64,000 nt of DNA, taken from positions 62,001 to 126,000 of the forward strand of contig JAJCXR010000064.1 of assembly GCA_029263315.1 (NCBI GenBank). Reading direction: 5' to 3'. This stretch comes from Acidobacteriota bacterium. Its GTDB lineage: Bacteria > Acidobacteriota > Thermoanaerobaculia > Multivoradales > J023. A model generated the notes under the pieces. It saw nothing but the letters and a program-made list of their open reading frames with translations, had not been told where the DNA came from and searched no databases. Positions 63,150-64,000 of the stretch are shown piece by piece. Each line of letters opens with the position of its first letter. Positions within the stretch are counted from its first letter, which is position 1. The position numbers and the translations under genes are program-made.

Positions 63150-63749
63150 ATGTCTTCGGTGATCCCGTATACGGTGGAAAAGAGGCCCGACACCGGCCTC
63201 AACAACGTCAAGATCGGCATCTGGCTGTTCCTGGCCTCGGAGGTGATGCTCTTCGGAGCTCTCTTCGGCGGTTATATCCTGCTGCGTGTGGGCAGCACGG
63301 AGTGGCCCCACGGCAGTGACTTCGGCTTGAGTGTGCCGTTGGCCTTTGTCAATACTCTGGTGCTCATCAGCTCGAGTGTGACCATGGTGATGGCCTGGGC
63401 ATCGTTGATGCGCAAGGACACCCGCAAGTACAAGATCTACATGTTCCTCACGGTGCTCGGCGGTGTGGGATTCATGGTCATCAAGTCGATCGAGTACTCG
63501 GCCAAGTTCAGCCATCACTACTATCCTGAGACCCACAACTTTCTGGCCCTCTACTTCACCTTGACGGGTCTGCACGCTTTGCATGTGGTGGCCGGCATGG
63601 TGGTCAATGCCTACCTTCTTTGGCCGGGCTTCAAGATGTGGGAAACCAATCCGCAGCAGTTTACCAACCGCGTCGAGAGTGCGGGCCTGTTCTGGCATTT
63701 CGTCGACTTGGTTTGGATCTTCCTGTTTCCGGTGCTCTACCTGCTCTAA
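63150..63749 (+). CDS. ctaE: Cytochrome c oxidase subunit III
   Basis: The 199-aa protein has five membrane helices and the family signatures IGIWLFLASEVMLFGALFGGY, LTGLHALHVVAGM and GLFWHFVDLVWIFLFPVLYLL. The length fits the short, five-helix form found with oxidases of this type. GAGAGGAGAG precedes the ATG, 21 bases after ctaD. Confidence 0.95.
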   Translation: MSSVIPYTVEKRPDTGLNNVKIGIWLFLASEVMLFGALFGGYILLRVGSTEWPHGSDFGLSVPLAFVNTLVLISSSVTMVMAWASLMRKDTRKYKIYMFLTVLGGVGFMVIKSIEYSAKFSHHYYPETHNFLALYFTLTGLHALHVVAGMVVNAYLLWPGFKMWETNPQQFTNRVESAGLFWHFVDLVWIFLFPVLYLL

Positions 63750-63761
63750 AGGGGATCTGAG

Positions 63762-64000
63762 ATGAGTCACGAAGACATCGATCATCACGTCCGCATTTAC
63801 ATGCGGGTCTTTGCCGCCCTGGTGGTCTTGACCATCGTCACGGTGGGCGTGTCCTACCTGCATTTGGCCCCGGGGCCGGCCCTGGCTCTGGGTTTGACAA
63901 TCGCCTTGATCAAAGGTTCGTTGGTGGCTTGCTACTTCATGCATTTGATCTCTGAGAAGAAGATGTTGCTCTGGGTCATGGCGATCTCCCTCGTCTTCTT
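63762..64000 (+). CDS. ctaF: Cytochrome c oxidase subunit IV (prokaryotic type), partial at window end
   Basis: The reading frame starts at ATG 63762 with a ribosome-binding site (GGGGATCTGAG) and runs off the window end after 79 codons: SHEDIDHHVRIYMRVFAALV, then VGVSYLHLAPGPALALGL, LIKGSLVACYFMHLISEKK. This is the short three-helix prokaryotic subunit IV that stabilises the oxidase. The rest of the gene lies outside the window. Confidence 0.88.
   Translation, partial: MSHEDIDHHVRIYMRVFAALVVLTIVTVGVSYLHLAPGPALALGLTIALIKGSLVACYFMHLISEKKMLLWVMAISLVF

Overview
The window reads as a G+C-rich Gram-negative chromosome, most likely from the Acidobacteriota (possibly a Thermoanaerobaculia-like lineage). 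The pointers are a VWA protein of the 'VWFA-related Acidobacterial' type, a CRTAC1-like FG-GAP lipoprotein, a DUF1800/DUF1501 pair, many TTG/GTG starts, and a cytochrome-rich aerobic respiratory region. This assignment rests on gene content only. About 45 genes are supported. Convergent and divergent pairs, short overlaps and ATGA/TTGA junctions are common.

Layout: 0-6 kb, acyl-CoA synthetase followed by FG-GAP and TPR lipoproteins. 5.8-9.4 kb, SmpB, a DUF4390 protein and an NtrY-like sensor kinase. 9.4-13.4 kb, two convergent VWA proteins. 13.8-17.1 kb, a DUF1800/DUF1501 pair. 17.1-23.5 kb, a subtilase with a Trp-rich repeat tail and a large propeller hybrid kinase. 23.7-33.2 kb, housekeeping genes (RsgA, RsmI, MurA, a lytic transglycosylase, a SurA-N-like chaperone) with a polytopic membrane protein and two small related exported proteins. 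33.4-37.6 kb, a phosphorelay cluster holding an intact receiver-kinase-receiver protein, a stand-alone receiver, a truncated receiver and a kinase-like protein that has lost its phospho-accepting His and other catalytic positions.

37.8-49.9 kb is the most unusual part. A promoter-like sequence precedes a translationally coupled operon: pentahaem ActA, Fe-S protein ActB and monohaem ActE of alternative complex III, then a divergent CydA-like (cytochrome bd subunit I family) membrane protein, a dihaem cytochrome, a membrane-anchored monohaem cytochrome, and a dihaem cytochrome fused to an ethylbenzene-dehydrogenase-type haem domain. No NrfD-like ActC or ActF, no ActD and no CydB is present. About eleven c-type haem sites and four Fe-S cluster motifs are encoded. 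I read this as an electron-transfer complex in which a CydA-like protein stands where the NrfD-type subunits normally sit. The operon ends with a fusion of two UspA domains, three PCP_red-like modules and a zinc ribbon.

49.9-54.6 kb is a visibly A+T-richer stretch with four genes for exported or membrane proteins of unknown function, including a sensor-like propeller protein with no kinase. It separates the UspA/PCP_red fusion from a GNAT protein, a Mrp/NBP35-type ATPase and a second PCP_red protein (54.6-56.8 kb). 57-60.2 kb holds an exported protein coupled to an O-antigen-ligase-like membrane protein. 60.3-64 kb starts an aa3-type oxidase region: a type-1-copper-like exported protein, then oxidase subunits I and III and the start of subunit IV. 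Subunit II is not in the window. Together the 37-64 kb part describes a branched aerobic electron-transport chain with possible dedicated assembly or regulatory proteins.
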